Source: a virus. From it: a stretch of 64,000 bases of DNA. The number at the start of each line of letters is the position of its first letter. The first letter of the stretch is position 1. Positions 31,922 to 41,110 of this stretch are shown piece by piece. The notes below the pieces were generated by a model, which saw only the letters and a list, made by a program, of their open reading frames with translations, did not search any database and was not told where the DNA came from. The translations under genes were made by a program, and so were the position numbers. The stretch lies in the IMG/VR virus record IMGVR_UViG_3300020469_003886, positions 1 through 64,000 of that record; one strand, 5' to 3'.

Positions 31922-33160
31922 TTACCATGCTCTACAACTCCAGTATCTTGCCTTTGTTCTTGGCCCTGGATTTGAGCAGTTATGTCTTGCACGGAAACTT
32001 TTTCTACGTGCTGGGTTTGATTTTTTGATACGCATTGTTTTTGAATCTTTGTTCTTGCCGCCGCCTTGGTGACCAAAACGTACCATTTTTACGTTTCCTG
32101 TTTTAGGATCTTTTACATAAACTTTAAATTTACCTGGCTCATCTGTGCCAGTTCTAATTGGCTTACTTAACTTAACTGTTTTGCCTTTGTACTTGGCTTC
32201 AAATGTTTGACCAAAATTTCGTTTGTTTTTATCTTTTTTAAAGTAAGGCTCTTTTGCACCTTTTGGTTTGTCGTATGTTTTAGCACCAATTTTAGAGTCT
32301 GTGTCTTTGTATATTGGTTTTGGATTTTTGCCGGGGACCATAAATCCTAATACGCCGCCTTCATCGACACCAAAACCTACAATGTCGTCGCCTAAGATCT
32401 TTGCCGCCTCTGTACAGTTGTCTTCATCAATTTCTGATACACCCATAACTTTCATAAATTCTTCGTGCATAGATTTAGTAATTGGCATCATAGCATAAAA
32501 AGGTTCTAATCCTTTTTCAGTAACAGCATCTTGACCGTACTTTGATGTAACTTTGTTGTATTCGTTAATTTCAGCGCCATCTGAAAGTATACCAGTATCA
32601 ATATAACCTTTTAGCATTCCTGCTGGTAATTCGTCTCCGTTGCTTCCTTCATAATTTTTGTATTTGTTGTACCAAGCCTCTAATGCTGATTTGTCAACTG
32701 CTTCATTAACATCTTGTTCGTTTTTATCAAAGCCTGCTTGTACCATTTCGTATTCTAAATAATCTTTTACCACTTTTAAGTAATCTGATGCTTTGGTTAG
32801 TTTTGATGCTACCCAACCTTCAATACCTTCACGTTCAGAAACTTTTTGCAACATATCATGAACTGCTTTTGCGTTTTTCATTGCATGGTACATTTGTGAT
32901 TTGCCCATGTTCACTTCATGATCTTGTTCTTGTGATTCTTGCTCTTGTGGTTCTTGTTCCATTTCGCAACCACATGCTTCTTCTAAATCTGAAATAAATT
33001 TTAGTGCTTTGTCATCTGCTAGTACAGTAACAGAGTTTTCATCAATTTTTTCGATTGTAGTTGAAATTAATGCTGTGCTTTCGCCAAACTCAAGATCAAT
33101 TGCATCACCAACTTGTGGTGTTGCTGATAGAATATCAATATATTTTCTTATATCTTGCAT
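31922..33160 (-). CDS. virion-block protein with C-terminal Arg/Cys-rich module, 412 aa
   Basis: N-terminal domain (MQDIRKYIDILS...) followed by Gln/Glu-rich repeats (EQEPQEQESQEQD), a helical region with EGWVASKLTKASDYLKVVKD (seen in marine phage virion proteins), and a C-terminal module KFKVYVKDPKTGNVKMVRFG ... ARRKSFRARHNC ... RYWSCRAW. That last module is the DUF5754-like domain of marine phages and large viruses. GATAAATA ends 5 nt before the ATG, so the late transcript would be leaderless. Confidence 0.78.
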   Translation of the reverse strand: MQDIRKYIDILSATPQVGDAIDLEFGESTALISTTIEKIDENSVTVLADDKALKFISDLEEACGCEMEQEPQEQESQEQDHEVNMGKSQMYHAMKNAKAVHDMLQKVSEREGIEGWVASKLTKASDYLKVVKDYLEYEMVQAGFDKNEQDVNEAVDKSALEAWYNKYKNYEGSNGDELPAGMLKGYIDTGILSDGAEINEYNKVTSKYGQDAVTEKGLEPFYAMMPITKSMHEEFMKVMGVSEIDEDNCTEAAKILGDDIVGFGVDEGGVLGFMVPGKNPKPIYKDTDSKIGAKTYDKPKGAKEPYFKKDKNKRNFGQTFEAKYKGKTVKLSKPIRTGTDEPGKFKVYVKDPKTGNVKMVRFGHQGGGKNKDSKTMRIKKSNPARRKSFRARHNCSNPGPRTKARYWSCRAW

Positions 33161-33164
33161 AATT

Positions 33165-33536
33165 TTATTTATCTCCTACTGCTTGTTTGTAAGCATCTAA
33201 GCCCATTTCCATAGCATCACGTTCTGAATCAGTAAAATTACCAATCACAGGAGTAGTTGATTCTACATCAAAGTCAATTGTCATTACATAATCAAGTGCA
33301 TCAAACAACAATTCTGTTTCTTCCGGTGTTAAGTCTCTAGTTGTAGGCATGTCATATGCATGACGCCCATCTTTAATGTGATAAAATACATCTGTGTTTG
33401 ATTTACCAGGCTGACTTATGGTTCTTAGAATACCTTCTGGTACAATTAGTTCAATTGTTTTATATATTATCTGCAAAACTTCATTTGAAAGTTCTTCGTC
33501 AACATATACTCTTATATGATGTTGATATGATCTCAT
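33165..33536 (-). CDS. hypothetical protein, 123 aa
   Basis: Unrecognised acidic soluble protein with a RHAYDMPTTRDLTPEET motif in the middle. Its stop TAA lies inside the GATAAATA octamer that precedes the next gene. Tight spacing with neighbours supports a real gene. Confidence 0.62.
   Translation of the reverse strand: MRSYQHHIRVYVDEELSNEVLQIIYKTIELIVPEGILRTISQPGKSNTDVFYHIKDGRHAYDMPTTRDLTPEETELLFDALDYVMTIDFDVESTTPVIGNFTDSERDAMEMGLDAYKQAVGDK
33166..33173 (-). promoter_or_regulatory. T4-late-like octamer GATAAATA
   Basis: GATAAATA (33173-33166), 5 nt before ATG 33160. The upstream gene's stop (AAA-TAA) is embedded in it. Confidence 0.55.
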
Positions 33537-33545
33537 TCTTAATCC

Positions 33546-33905
33546 TTAATCTTTTTTCTTGCTTGTGCCTGCATACAAACCAAACCAAGCCGCACCTGCA
33601 CCAACAACCACTGAAACTAATCCTGATTGTTCTAATGTTGGACTTGCTAACTCCATATACCATACCACTACAGTATATAGTAGGTATATGTATGTTGTGA
33701 TAAAAACTCTTGGAAAAATTCTCCAGGCATCAACAGCTCTAGCCAAATAGATTAACCATTTAAAAGGATTTTCTGAACTGTCTATAGTGTTAGTGTCAAC
33801 TTCTAGATCAATCTGTACTTTTTTCTTTATATCTACTGACTTTGGTGCTTCTGCTGGTTTTGATACACTTTCTGTATTTTCTGTATTTTCTACATTTTTT
33901 GCCAT
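33546..33905 (-). CDS. small membrane protein, 119 aa
   Basis: A charged Glu/Lys/Thr N-terminal 45 residues, then WLIYLARAVDAWRIFPRVFI, two hydrophobic helices and the end VVVGAGAAWFGLYAGTSKKKD. The 'EAWR--PR ... WFM-LP-P ... VVGAGAA-FGLY' pattern is familiar from marine T4-like phages, where it is an uncharacterised or putative holin-type membrane protein. GATAAATA lies 30 nt upstream and RBS AAGG precedes the ATG. Confidence 0.75.
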   Translation of the reverse strand: MAKNVENTENTESVSKPAEAPKSVDIKKKVQIDLEVDTNTIDSSENPFKWLIYLARAVDAWRIFPRVFITTYIYLLYTVVVWYMELASPTLEQSGLVSVVVGAGAAWFGLYAGTSKKKD

Positions 33906-33935
33906 GTGAATTACCTTTAAAATATTATATGCAGA

Positions 33936-33943
33936 TATTTATC
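33936..33943 (-). promoter_or_regulatory. T4-late-like octamer GATAAATA
   Basis: GATAAATA (33943-33936) upstream of the 119-aa membrane protein gene and right after a strong hairpin. Confidence 0.5.
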
Positions 33944-33954
33944 TTTTTGAAAGA

Positions 33955-33979
33955 AGGTGCCCTAGGAACTAGAGCACCT
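33955..33979 (-). terminator. strong hairpin after paralogue B
   Basis: AGGTGC-(T)-CTAG-TTC-CTAG-(G)-GCACCT stem followed by TCTTTC, just after the stop at 33988. Likely terminator or transcript-stabilising hairpin. Confidence 0.65.
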
Positions 33980-33987
33980 ATAAAAGT

Positions 33988-34212
33988 TTATTTTTTAGTG
34001 AAAATCCAGTACAAAATCCATAGTGCTACTAGCCCTACCAAACCTTGACTGCCGATTTGATTTACAATTGCGATAATGTTTGCCACAACATCAAGGTCAT
34101 AAAAACCAATCAGTTTGTCACCAAACAATACTTGCAATACAACACCAAATGAAATTAACGTAATTCCTACTTCAGTTAATTTTTTGACGCCATTGATTAT
34201 TTTATCCCACAT
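33988..34212 (-). CDS. small two-helix membrane protein, 74 aa (paralogue B)
   Basis: Two helices (about 12-34 and 44-70) with M-WDKI start, LISFGVVLQVLFGD and LVGLVALWILYWIF. Paralogue of 19391-19615, about one third identical by eye. It has an unusually long, hairpin-rich 5' region with the Shine-Dalgarno GGAG in the loop of a small stem, and a strong hairpin after the stop. This suggests regulated high expression. Function unknown; holin-like is one option. Confidence 0.8.
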   Translation of the reverse strand: MWDKIINGVKKLTEVGITLISFGVVLQVLFGDKLIGFYDLDVVANIIAIVNQIGSQGLVGLVALWILYWIFTKK

Positions 34213-34451
34213 AAGTAATCTCCTTACTGCGTTGATGTACTCATCAACTGTGCTTTATTTAATGTAGAGTTAATTGACCATTAAAAACTATGTTTATGTA
34301 GGTAGTGTTTGTGATAAATGCATAGTTATCACGTACTGTAGGGCCCTTAAAATAGGATTAAGACACCAATATAGTGATATTTTAGCAAATTATATTATTG
34401 TTTTTAAACAATATTATTGTGGATAAGTTGGCCAAAGTTGACCTAGTTGAA
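34213..34451 (-). promoter_or_regulatory. structured 239-nt intergenic leader
   Basis: Holds several perfect short inverted repeats: GTGATAA/TTATCAC (loop 8), GTTGATG-AGTA-CATCAAC, and AGTAA-GGAGA-TTACT, which puts the GGAG ribosome site in its loop. It also contains an AT-rich AATATTGTTT/AAACAATAAT repeat, a TATAAT-like box and a DnaA-box sequence (34418-34426). No gene is seen. Probable promoter and regulated leader for the 74-aa membrane protein. Confidence 0.5.
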
Positions 34452-36533
34452 TTATGTTAGATCTTCGTAATCTATTGTGATTGTGTCTGCATCAGTGATT
34501 GCACCATAATCATGATTACTAATTGCTGACTGTGTAACTGCACCATAGTTAGTTTCTTCACCTGTTGGCAATGTAGATCCAAGTATCACCCAACTTGCAC
34601 CATTGTAACCTTCAAATCTATCTGTGCTTGAATTAAATCTAAACATGCCAACCACTGGAGTAGTAGGTCTTTGTGCTGTTGTTCCCACCGGCAGTATCAA
34701 TGCCCCAGTGCTTGTGATTTTTGCATTGCCAGTTCCGTTGGGTTCTATTTCAACATCACCATTTGATGTTGATACAATTTTGTTTCCATTAACATCTAAA
34801 TCCCCACCAAGTTGTGGTGTTGTGTCTTCTACCACTGAAGTTGGCACTGTGGCAAAACTTAAACTGCCTGAGCCATCTGTTTGTAAAAATTGACTTGCTG
34901 TGCCGTCTGACGTTGGTAACGTATATGCTCCATTTACACTAACTGTTCCTGTAGTTTGTACGCCTGTTGGTGTTGTTTTAATTTTTTCACTTCCATAATG
35001 ATACAATTTTGCTTCACCAGTTGAACCGTCTGCTTTAAAGTAATCTGCTGTACTGCCACTGCCATCATCTGAAACTATTGTAACATCGCTATCGTCAGCA
35101 TAAGTTCTAATAATAATATTACCAGTTGTTTCGTTGATTACAAGATCACTGCCTGTGTGTTTTATATTTGCATCACTGTCAGTGCCAAGTATAATTTCAT
35201 CACTGTCAGCCATTTTAATGTTACTGCCGTTTGATTCTAAATGACCACCTAATTGTGGTGTTGTATCAAGTACTAAATCTGTACCAGGAATATCAACTGT
35301 TAATGCAACTGTACCAGATGCATCTGGTAATGTAATTGTTCTGTCTGCTGTTGGATCAGTTGCTGTTATAGTTGTTTCGTATGCATCTGCTGTTGCACCT
35401 TCTAAAATAATATCTCCACCAGTACCAATATAAAAATCTGTACCATTTAATAGTTGAAATTGATCACTTCTAAATCTACCCGATATGTTTTGTGATCCAC
35501 CCTTGATAAAAGAATACTCCAACATACCATCTTCGGAACCATCTGAAGCATCTAATATTTTACCAGTTATTTTAGCATAGGTAATTTCTTGATCGTTATC
35601 ATTTTCGGCTTTGAATTTAATCTGCCCAATATAGTCAGCATCTGTTGGACTTGCACTATTTCTTTTTAATGCAAAAACAGGTCCTGCTGTGCTTGAATCT
35701 TCTGTGGTTGTAATTAACAAACTATCATCTGTTGATGTGTTTGCAATTGCTAATGTTCCTGATGCTGTTCCTGAAAACGTTGGACTTGCTAGTGTTTTAT
35801 TTGTTAATGTATCTGTAGTATCTTGCAATACAATTGTGCCTGTAGCATTTGGAATCGTAACTGTCCTGTCCGCTGTTGGATCTGCAACTGTTAGTGTTGT
35901 TTCGTGTGCATCTGCTGTGGCACCTTCGAACGTGAATGAATTCGTTACTGCTATTGTAGATGAATCAATTGTTGTTGTTGAACCTTGTACAGTTAAATCA
36001 CCTGTTACTGTTAGGTTTGTCATCGATGACGTACCAGTTACTGATATTGGATCAGCGAACGTAATTGGATTTGCATTTGAAGAACTAATAGATTTAGTTG
36101 CATTTACTATAACATCACCATCAAAATTAACTTGTCCTGATGCTGTAGTAAATGTAATATCACCTGTGCTTGATGTAGTGAAATTCAAACCTGCCGCACT
36201 TTGCATTGTGGTTTGACCTGTACCGTGCGTTTTTATGTGTAAACTTTGATCAACTGACGTTGATAGTGTAATTGATCCTGAATCATCTTCAAGAACTTTT
36301 TTACCATTTATGTATAATGATCCTGGACCTACATATACATCACGCCACATTAGACTTGATGTACCTAGATCGTATGTAACGTTTGCTGATGGAACTAAAT
36401 GTCCAGTAATTGAAGCAACTGACCCACTGGCACCACTGGCATTTATAGCCCCTGCTTTTAATGTGCCGTCGGCTGATTTGCCAACTTGAAAATCGGAATT
36501 ACTAGTTCCTTTTAAGTTATATGTTACTGCCAT
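34452..36533 (-). CDS. phage tail-fibre-like repetitive structural protein, 693 aa
   Basis: Ser/Thr/Gly/Asp-rich with few Cys or Trp. Repeated units include DTTPQLGG, DPTADRT and EGATADA/E-H-T, typical of marine phage tail-fibre or appendage proteins (VTYDLGTSSLMWRDVYVG is the characteristic 'structure comparison' repeat). RBS GGAG lies 5 nt before the ATG. The upstream leader has GATAAATA. Likely host recognition. A 23-residue upstream ORF overlaps its start. Confidence 0.88.
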   Translation of the reverse strand: MAVTYNLKGTSNSDFQVGKSADGTLKAGAINASGASGSVASITGHLVPSANVTYDLGTSSLMWRDVYVGPGSLYINGKKVLEDDSGSITLSTSVDQSLHIKTHGTGQTTMQSAAGLNFTTSSTGDITFTTASGQVNFDGDVIVNATKSISSSNANPITFADPISVTGTSSMTNLTVTGDLTVQGSTTTIDSSTIAVTNSFTFEGATADAHETTLTVADPTADRTVTIPNATGTIVLQDTTDTLTNKTLASPTFSGTASGTLAIANTSTDDSLLITTTEDSSTAGPVFALKRNSASPTDADYIGQIKFKAENDNDQEITYAKITGKILDASDGSEDGMLEYSFIKGGSQNISGRFRSDQFQLLNGTDFYIGTGGDIILEGATADAYETTITATDPTADRTITLPDASGTVALTVDIPGTDLVLDTTPQLGGHLESNGSNIKMADSDEIILGTDSDANIKHTGSDLVINETTGNIIIRTYADDSDVTIVSDDGSGSTADYFKADGSTGEAKLYHYGSEKIKTTPTGVQTTGTVSVNGAYTLPTSDGTASQFLQTDGSGSLSFATVPTSVVEDTTPQLGGDLDVNGNKIVSTSNGDVEIEPNGTGNAKITSTGALILPVGTTAQRPTTPVVGMFRFNSSTDRFEGYNGASWVILGSTLPTGEETNYGAVTQSAISNHDYGAITDADTITIDYEDLT

Positions 36534-36595
36534 TTCATCTCCATGTCAGCCCTTCTTTTCCACTTATGGACTGTCCGGGCATAAGCCCAAGTCAT
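36524..36595 (-). CDS. possible 23-aa upstream peptide
   Basis: ATG at 36595 opens MTWAYARTVHKWKRRADMEM and stops (TAA) 8 nt inside the tail-fibre gene. It is basic and contains the fibre gene's Shine-Dalgarno. No own Shine-Dalgarno is visible, so it may be a chance ORF or a translational coupler. Confidence 0.3.
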   Translation of the reverse strand: MTWAYARTVHKWKRRADMEMKWQ

Positions 36596-36617
36596 AGATA
36601 ATATATGTACTTTAATT

Positions 36618-36625
36618 TATTTATC
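36618..36625 (-). promoter_or_regulatory. T4-late-like octamer GATAAATA
   Basis: GATAAATA (36625-36618) upstream of the tail-fibre gene; leader about 85 nt. Confidence 0.5.
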
Positions 36626-36648
36626 TATATAGTTTATTTTATTGGTTT

Positions 36649-36885
36649 TTATAAATTGAGTTGGTATCTTAGTTGCCAACGTTCTAACATCAACTTGTCC
36701 ATTTGGTCTTGGCTCTCATAACTAGATTTATGAGCAAGTTCTTGTATTTCAGCTTCTACCTGTATCAAACGTTGTTTTTTAGGATTCTTAGTTTGTTTAG
36801 ATGGTTGTTGGTCATAGTGTTTTACACTATTATTTGGTTTTGTATTCGTATTACGTTTCTGTATGTTTTTGCGTCTATATATCAT
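36649..36885 (-). CDS. small basic protein, 78 aa
   Basis: Lys/Asn/Gln-rich first half, then a helical second half (LIQVEAEIQELAHKSSYESQ). Not recognised. Starts 6 nt after the CCA end of tRNA-Asn with no Shine-Dalgarno, so its mRNA would be made nearly leaderless by tRNA 3' processing. Confidence 0.6.
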   Translation of the reverse strand: MIYRRKNIQKRNTNTKPNNSVKHYDQQPSKQTKNPKKQRLIQVEAEIQELAHKSSYESQDQMDKLMLERWQLRYQLNL

Positions 36886-36891
36886 AATTTG

Positions 36892-36967
36892 TGGCTCCGC
36901 AGGCAGGACTCGAACCTGCGACCAATTGATTAACAGTCAACTGCTCTACCAACTGAGCTACTGCGGA
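36892..36967 (-). tRNA. tRNA-Asn(GTT)
   Basis: Acceptor TCCGCAG/CTGCGGA, anticodon loop CTGTTAA (GTT), T-loop GGTTCGAGTCC, encoded CCA. Nucleotides 8-10 (TAG) form the stop of the gene upstream. Confidence 0.97.
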
Positions 36968-37212
36968 ATAATATGAGCCTGAACTGTATTTGTTTCTTCA
37001 TCGTATAACACATCAATTAATCTTCCTGTTCTACGACTTACAATAAATGGCATCATTTTGTGTTGACTATTTTCATAAACAACATCAACATCACAGTAGT
37101 ACATCTTATCTATTCCTTGCTTTGCAAGTTCATCCTCAACACATTCGCGACAACGTCTTTGACGAATCAAAAGTGTAATATCAATGATATCTAAATTATT
37201 TTCTTCTGCCAT
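36958..37212 (-). CDS. small hypothetical protein ending inside tRNA-Asn, 84 aa
   Basis: MAEENNLDIIDITLLIRQRR start (ATG 37212; an in-frame GTG at 37233 adds 7 residues). It has a Cys pair in RRCRECVEDE, then KMYYCDVDV and SRRTGRLIDVLYDEETN. Unrecognised, mixed alpha/beta. The last codons and TAG stop lie within tRNA-Asn. A GTGTA/TACAC hairpin and CTAAATA lie just upstream. Confidence 0.65.
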   Translation of the reverse strand: MAEENNLDIIDITLLIRQRRCRECVEDELAKQGIDKMYYCDVDVVYENSQHKMMPFIVSRRTGRLIDVLYDEETNTVQAHIIPQ

Positions 37213-37252
37213 AATGAGTGTAACTTTGTACACTATTATTTAGCAAAAAAAA

Positions 37253-38188
37253 TTAAGAAAATAAACTGCTGACTGATTCCTCGTTGCTTACACGTCTTAT
37301 GGCTTCGCCAATAAGTTGGTCGACTGACACTTGTCTAATCTTTGTGATATCATCTTCACAATGGTAAGCAATAGAATCTGTAATAATCACTTCGTCTAGT
37401 TTGCTATCTTGAATTCGCCTACATGACTTTCCTGTTAAGACTCCATGTGTAATATAAGCACGAACACTCAACGCACCTTTATCTAAAAGTATATTGGCGG
37501 CATTACAAAGTGTTCCGCCCGAGTCAATCATATCGTCAACTAATATTGCATGTTTGTCTCTTACATTACCAATGACGTGCATGGCTTCACTTTCTCCTGG
37601 CTTTGATCTTCTTTTGTCAACAATAGCAATCATGCCATTAAATGAATCTGCAAACTTTCTAGCACGAACAACTCCGCCTGCATCTGGTGATACAAATACA
37701 GTTTTTGTTGCTTCTGATTTTAATTTCTTTTTTATGTCTTTGGTAAAAATAATTCTTGAAGTTAAATCGTCAACTGGTATATCAAAGAATCCTTGAATTT
37801 GTCCTGCATGTAAATCCATTGTTAAAATTCTATCAGCACCTGCTTTGGTAATTAAGTTGGCAACTAATTTAGCACTGATAGGAGTACGTGATGCACTCTT
37901 ACGATCCTGTCTTGCATATCCAAAATATGGCATAACTGCTGTAATTCTTTTTGCTGATGATCTTTTTAATGTATCAATAATAACCAATAACTCCATTAAG
38001 TTATCGTTAACTGGTGTGCTTGTTGATTGAATTATAAAACAATCTTCTCCTCGAACATTCTCTAATAATTCAACAGAGCATTCGCCGTCTGCGAACCTTC
38101 CTATTTTTGCTGGAACCACTTTAGTAAAACAGTGTTCGGCAATCGCTTGAGCCAGTTGTAGATTTGACTGTCCTGCAATAATTTTCAT
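37253..38188 (-). CDS. prs: ribose-phosphate pyrophosphokinase (PRPP synthetase)
   Basis: 311 aa, full length. Makes PRPP from ribose-5-P and ATP. Contains [24 protein letters not shown] (catalytic loop), [19 protein letters not shown] and the PRPP-binding [13 protein letters not shown]. Directly downstream of guaC. With rpiB it forms a ribose-5-P to PRPP route for nucleotide or NAD synthesis. Prs genes are known on several marine phages. Confidence 0.95.
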   Translation of the reverse strand: MKIIAGQSNLQLAQAIAEHCFTKVVPAKIGRFADGECSVELLENVRGEDCFIIQSTSTPVNDNLMELLVIIDTLKRSSAKRITAVMPYFGYARQDRKSASRTPISAKLVANLITKAGADRILTMDLHAGQIQGFFDIPVDDLTSRIIFTKDIKKKLKSEATKTVFVSPDAGGVVRARKFADSFNGMIAIVDKRRSKPGESEAMHVIGNVRDKHAILVDDMIDSGGTLCNAANILLDKGALSVRAYITHGVLTGKSCRRIQDSKLDEVIITDSIAYHCEDDITKIRQVSVDQLIGEAIRRVSNEESVSSLFS

Positions 38189-38199
38189 GTATCCCCCTA

Positions 38200-39252
38200 T
38201 TATTTCACTGTATAACTTTCATAAACTTTGTTTATGTTGTTATGCACTGTTACAAAACTTGCACACTTAGGCATGTCTTTTAATCTTCTTGCACCAATAT
38301 AGGTACAAGCACTTCTTACCCCGCCGAGAATATCTTCTATAGTTGGTTCAACAGGACCACGATATGGCAGTTGAATAAATCTGCCTTCATTACCTCTGTA
38401 ACCATCTTTTCTTTTGCCATGCACTTCTCTTGCACGGTCTGAACTCATTCCATAAAATTCAACATTGCCATCAACCACAGGTTTTTCTGATTCATCATGA
38501 CCTGCTAACATTCCGCCAACCATAACCATATGTGCTCCTGCACCAAAGGCTTTTGCAATATCTCCAGGATACACACAACCGCCGTCTGCAAGTATATGCC
38601 CGTCAACTCCGTTGGCCGCATCTGCACAATCAAGTATTGCTGAAAACTGCGGAACACCAACTCCTGTCATTGTTCTTGTAGTACATACTGATCCAGGGCC
38701 AATACCAATCTTAACAACATCAGCACCATTTATAATAAGTTCTTCTGTCATTTCTGGTGTAACAACATTGCCAGCAATAATTACCTTTGTTGGATATTCA
38801 TCTCTTACACGTTTTATAAAATCCACAAAGTTTTCATGATATGCGTTTGCAACATCAACTGTGATAAATTTAACATCAGGAAATGCTTTTAAAACTTCCT
38901 GCATGTTTTTGTAATCAGGTGCATCATCATCCCACATTTTGTTTGTACCTGTACATACTGAAACACTTTGTAATCTTACACCATTTCCAACTGCCGTTCT
39001 CCATTGTTCTAGTGTTGTTGACTTTGTGATCACTGTCATCATTTTATGTTCTTGTAATGCTTTGGCCATCGAAAATGTTCCAATGCCATCCATGTTTGAA
39101 GCAAAGATAGGTAAAAAGTTTACAACTTTACCAGAGTTTCTAAACGTAAATTTTCTTGTCATGTCAACATCTTTACGACTTGACAATGTAGAACGTTTTG
39201 GTTCTAACAATACATCATCAAAGTTAAGTTTAGGTTGTGTGTTAATACGCAT
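38200..39252 (-). CDS. guaC: GMP reductase (IMPDH/GMPR family)
   Basis: 350 aa, the length of GuaC rather than IMP dehydrogenase (no CBS domains). [13 protein letters not shown] start, catalytic loop [18 protein letters not shown] (C190), [20 protein letters not shown], and GYRGNEGR. Converts GMP to IMP, feeding adenine nucleotide synthesis, logical in an AT-rich genome. Next to prs (12-nt gap). Confidence 0.92.
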   Translation of the reverse strand: MRINTQPKLNFDDVLLEPKRSTLSSRKDVDMTRKFTFRNSGKVVNFLPIFASNMDGIGTFSMAKALQEHKMMTVITKSTTLEQWRTAVGNGVRLQSVSVCTGTNKMWDDDAPDYKNMQEVLKAFPDVKFITVDVANAYHENFVDFIKRVRDEYPTKVIIAGNVVTPEMTEELIINGADVVKIGIGPGSVCTTRTMTGVGVPQFSAILDCADAANGVDGHILADGGCVYPGDIAKAFGAGAHMVMVGGMLAGHDESEKPVVDGNVEFYGMSSDRAREVHGKRKDGYRGNEGRFIQLPYRGPVEPTIEDILGGVRSACTYIGARRLKDMPKCASFVTVHNNINKVYESYTVK

Positions 39253-39256
39253 TTTG

Positions 39257-40228
39257 TTATCCTTCTAATTTACTTTTGACCTGAGGTCCTAGTAATTCAT
39301 TTATAAACATTGTGTATACTTCTGGTTTAAAATGAATCTTGTCTGAATGCATTTCATTAAATGCTTGTTTACTACCTGCTTTTTGTTTGGCCCAATCAAG
39401 AAATGCCCAATCAATATCACCATTCAACCAATTTTCTTGTTTACCAACTATATTTTTATATGTGTCCTGATAAACATGATGATCTAAATATTGTTTACCA
39501 CAATGTGAAAACAACATAAATTTAACATTCAAAGACTTTAATGTATTGATAATATTCATAATATTTGCTAGATATAATGAAACGTCCATATCACTCAAAT
39601 CCATAAACACTGAATAGAAGTAGCAGTATATCAACATGTTTTTAAATTGTTCATCATTACTACCTAATGCTTTGTACAGTTCATTAAATTTCTTTTTTAC
39701 ATTATCTCTTTCGTGATTACTGAGATTTGCATTTTTGTAAAAACTTTCAACTGTCCATGTTGTTTCACCTTTAAAAAAGTCTCGAACAGATGCTGTAGTA
39801 TCAGCACCATGATAAAAATCAACACACTCTTGTTTTGAAATGCTTTTTCTATTGGGCCAAGCATACTGCTCTCCACGTTCCCAATCTTTAGTTAGTACAC
39901 GTTGTCTTGAATATATTGGATGATAATTTTTTTGTTTGTTGATATATGTGCCTGTAATATGACTTGAAATTTCTACATCAACTTTGTCTGTGTCTGGCAC
40001 TTCAATAACAAACATATCTGGTTTGTATTCATTATAAAAGTTTATAATCTTTGTTGGATAAAAGAACGAAGAAAAAGAACTTTCTCCTCCATTGTATACA
40101 TAATTTTCAATACCGTTTGTTTCTAAATGTTTTGACAGTTGTCCTGGCCAACCTTCATAAAATGTATAGTCGTTTGCTTCGGCTCCGCCGTAGGTATGAC
40201 TAGTTCCTAAACATACAATTTTTTTCAT
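39257..40228 (-). CDS. SGNH-like hydrolase, 323 aa
   Basis: Block I CLGTSHTYGG (nucleophile Ser in place of GDS), block II YNGGESSFSS, and C-terminal SDKIHFKPEVY (Asp-x-x-His). A large helical insert sits in the middle. Possible acyl esterase or acyltransferase, similar in style to the gene at 14102-14749. A TTGATT/TAGTAT promoter ends right at its ATG (leaderless). Confidence 0.65.
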   Translation of the reverse strand: MKKIVCLGTSHTYGGAEANDYTFYEGWPGQLSKHLETNGIENYVYNGGESSFSSFFYPTKIINFYNEYKPDMFVIEVPDTDKVDVEISSHITGTYINKQKNYHPIYSRQRVLTKDWERGEQYAWPNRKSISKQECVDFYHGADTTASVRDFFKGETTWTVESFYKNANLSNHERDNVKKKFNELYKALGSNDEQFKNMLIYCYFYSVFMDLSDMDVSLYLANIMNIINTLKSLNVKFMLFSHCGKQYLDHHVYQDTYKNIVGKQENWLNGDIDWAFLDWAKQKAGSKQAFNEMHSDKIHFKPEVYTMFINELLGPQVKSKLEG

Positions 40229-40234
40229 ACTTTT

Positions 40235-40263
40235 ATACTACTACCTTTTGTTTTAAAAATCAA
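40235..40263 (-). promoter_or_regulatory. sigma70-like promoter with leaderless start (SGNH gene)
   Basis: TTGATT (40263-40258), 17-nt spacer, TAGTAT (40240-40235), 6 nt, ATG 40228. The -35 overlaps the last codons of the upstream gene. Confidence 0.55.
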
Positions 40264-40541
40264 GAATAATCATTCCACAATCTCCACTTTTCATCTTGTG
40301 GTATCCATCCTTCAGGAATTGGAAAATCCCAATCTTTTTCTTCCATCTTGACCCAAATTTTTTCAAACATTTTTTCTAAACCACCTTCTAAAGGATTGTC
40401 TTCTCCTTCTTCTTTGGTCATTTTTTCAACACTGTCTAAAAATTCTTTTACACCTTCGTACACTTTTTCTCTGTTGTACTCTCGCAATCTTTGGTGGTCG
40501 TAGTATTCTTTATAATTATAGTATTCTTCTTTACTAATCAT
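40260..40541 (-). CDS. small acidic protein, 93 aa
   Basis: Tyr/Glu/Lys-rich N-terminal half (MISKEEYYNYKEYYDHQRLR), then GWIPQDEKWRLWND at the end. Not recognised. Overlaps the 26-aa membrane peptide gene by 8 nt at its start. Confidence 0.6.
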   Translation of the reverse strand: MISKEEYYNYKEYYDHQRLREYNREKVYEGVKEFLDSVEKMTKEEGEDNPLEGGLEKMFEKIWVKMEEKDWDFPIPEGWIPQDEKWRLWNDYS

Positions 40542-40614
40542 ATTTTCTAACGTGTATCAATACACCTAATACAATAACTGATACCACAATACCTAAAAAA
40601 AATAATCCAATCAT
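40534..40614 (-). CDS. 26-aa single-helix membrane micropeptide
   Basis: MIGLFFLGIVVSVIVLGVLI then HVRKYD: one transmembrane helix with a basic tail. The ATG overlaps the upstream TGA (ATGA) and the stop overlaps the next start by 8 nt, so it fits the gene chain exactly. Too short for family assignment. Confidence 0.6.
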   Translation of the reverse strand: MIGLFFLGIVVSVIVLGVLIHVRKYD

Positions 40615-40841
40615 TCTACTATCTCAACTTTTGCTTCAGTTTCTATAACTACTCTAGCACCACAACTAAGAATAGGCTTATCATTACCACCATAACGTAC
40701 AACACTATCACCTAATATTCTAACAGCATGACAATAGTCATTTTTACTTCCACGTTTAACAGTGATAACTGGTTCATTGGTACCATGTTTTTTGTTACTT
40801 CTAATTTTATGTTGATTAACGTGTATGTAAGTTTTTACCAT
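40611..40841 (-). CDS. conserved marine-phage small protein, 76 aa
   Basis: IHVNQHKIRSNKKHGTNEPV then ITVKRGSKNDYCHAV, and LSCGARVVIETEA near the end. This pattern (Lys-rich start, 'PVITVKxGS', 'SCGARVWIE') is familiar from T4-like cyanophages. Beta-rich, function unknown. Shares 7 nt with the gene upstream. Confidence 0.75.
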   Translation of the reverse strand: MVKTYIHVNQHKIRSNKKHGTNEPVITVKRGSKNDYCHAVRILGDSVVRYGGNDKPILSCGARVVIETEAKVEIVE

Positions 40842-41110
40842 TTAACATCTTTTTTAAATTTATCAATCGCTTCATAGAACGGTGTTTCTAATCCAAACTG
40901 TTTAGATATTGCGGCATGAATAAACTTAAATGCTAATGCTAAATCTTTTTGAAAATCAGGATCGTCAATTGGAAAATTATTATGATGTAAAGAATGTACC
41001 AACGATTCAACTCCATCTTTAGTAATAATTTCTGCGGACAATAAGTTGTTTAATGTTTTCTTTTTTTGATTTTTCTTAATGTGTTTTTTAATGTCAATAA
41101 TATCAGTCAT
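40835..41110 (-). CDS. small phage hypothetical protein, 91 aa
   Basis: Lys-rich N-terminus (DIKKHIKKNQKKKTLNNLLS) followed by a helical acidic part (DPDFQKDLALAFKFIHAAIS). Similar small proteins accompany replication genes in marine T4-like phages. Overlaps neighbours on both sides. Confidence 0.65.
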   Translation of the reverse strand: MTDIIDIKKHIKKNQKKKTLNNLLSAEIITKDGVESLVHSLHHNNFPIDDPDFQKDLALAFKFIHAAISKQFGLETPFYEAIDKFKKDVKW

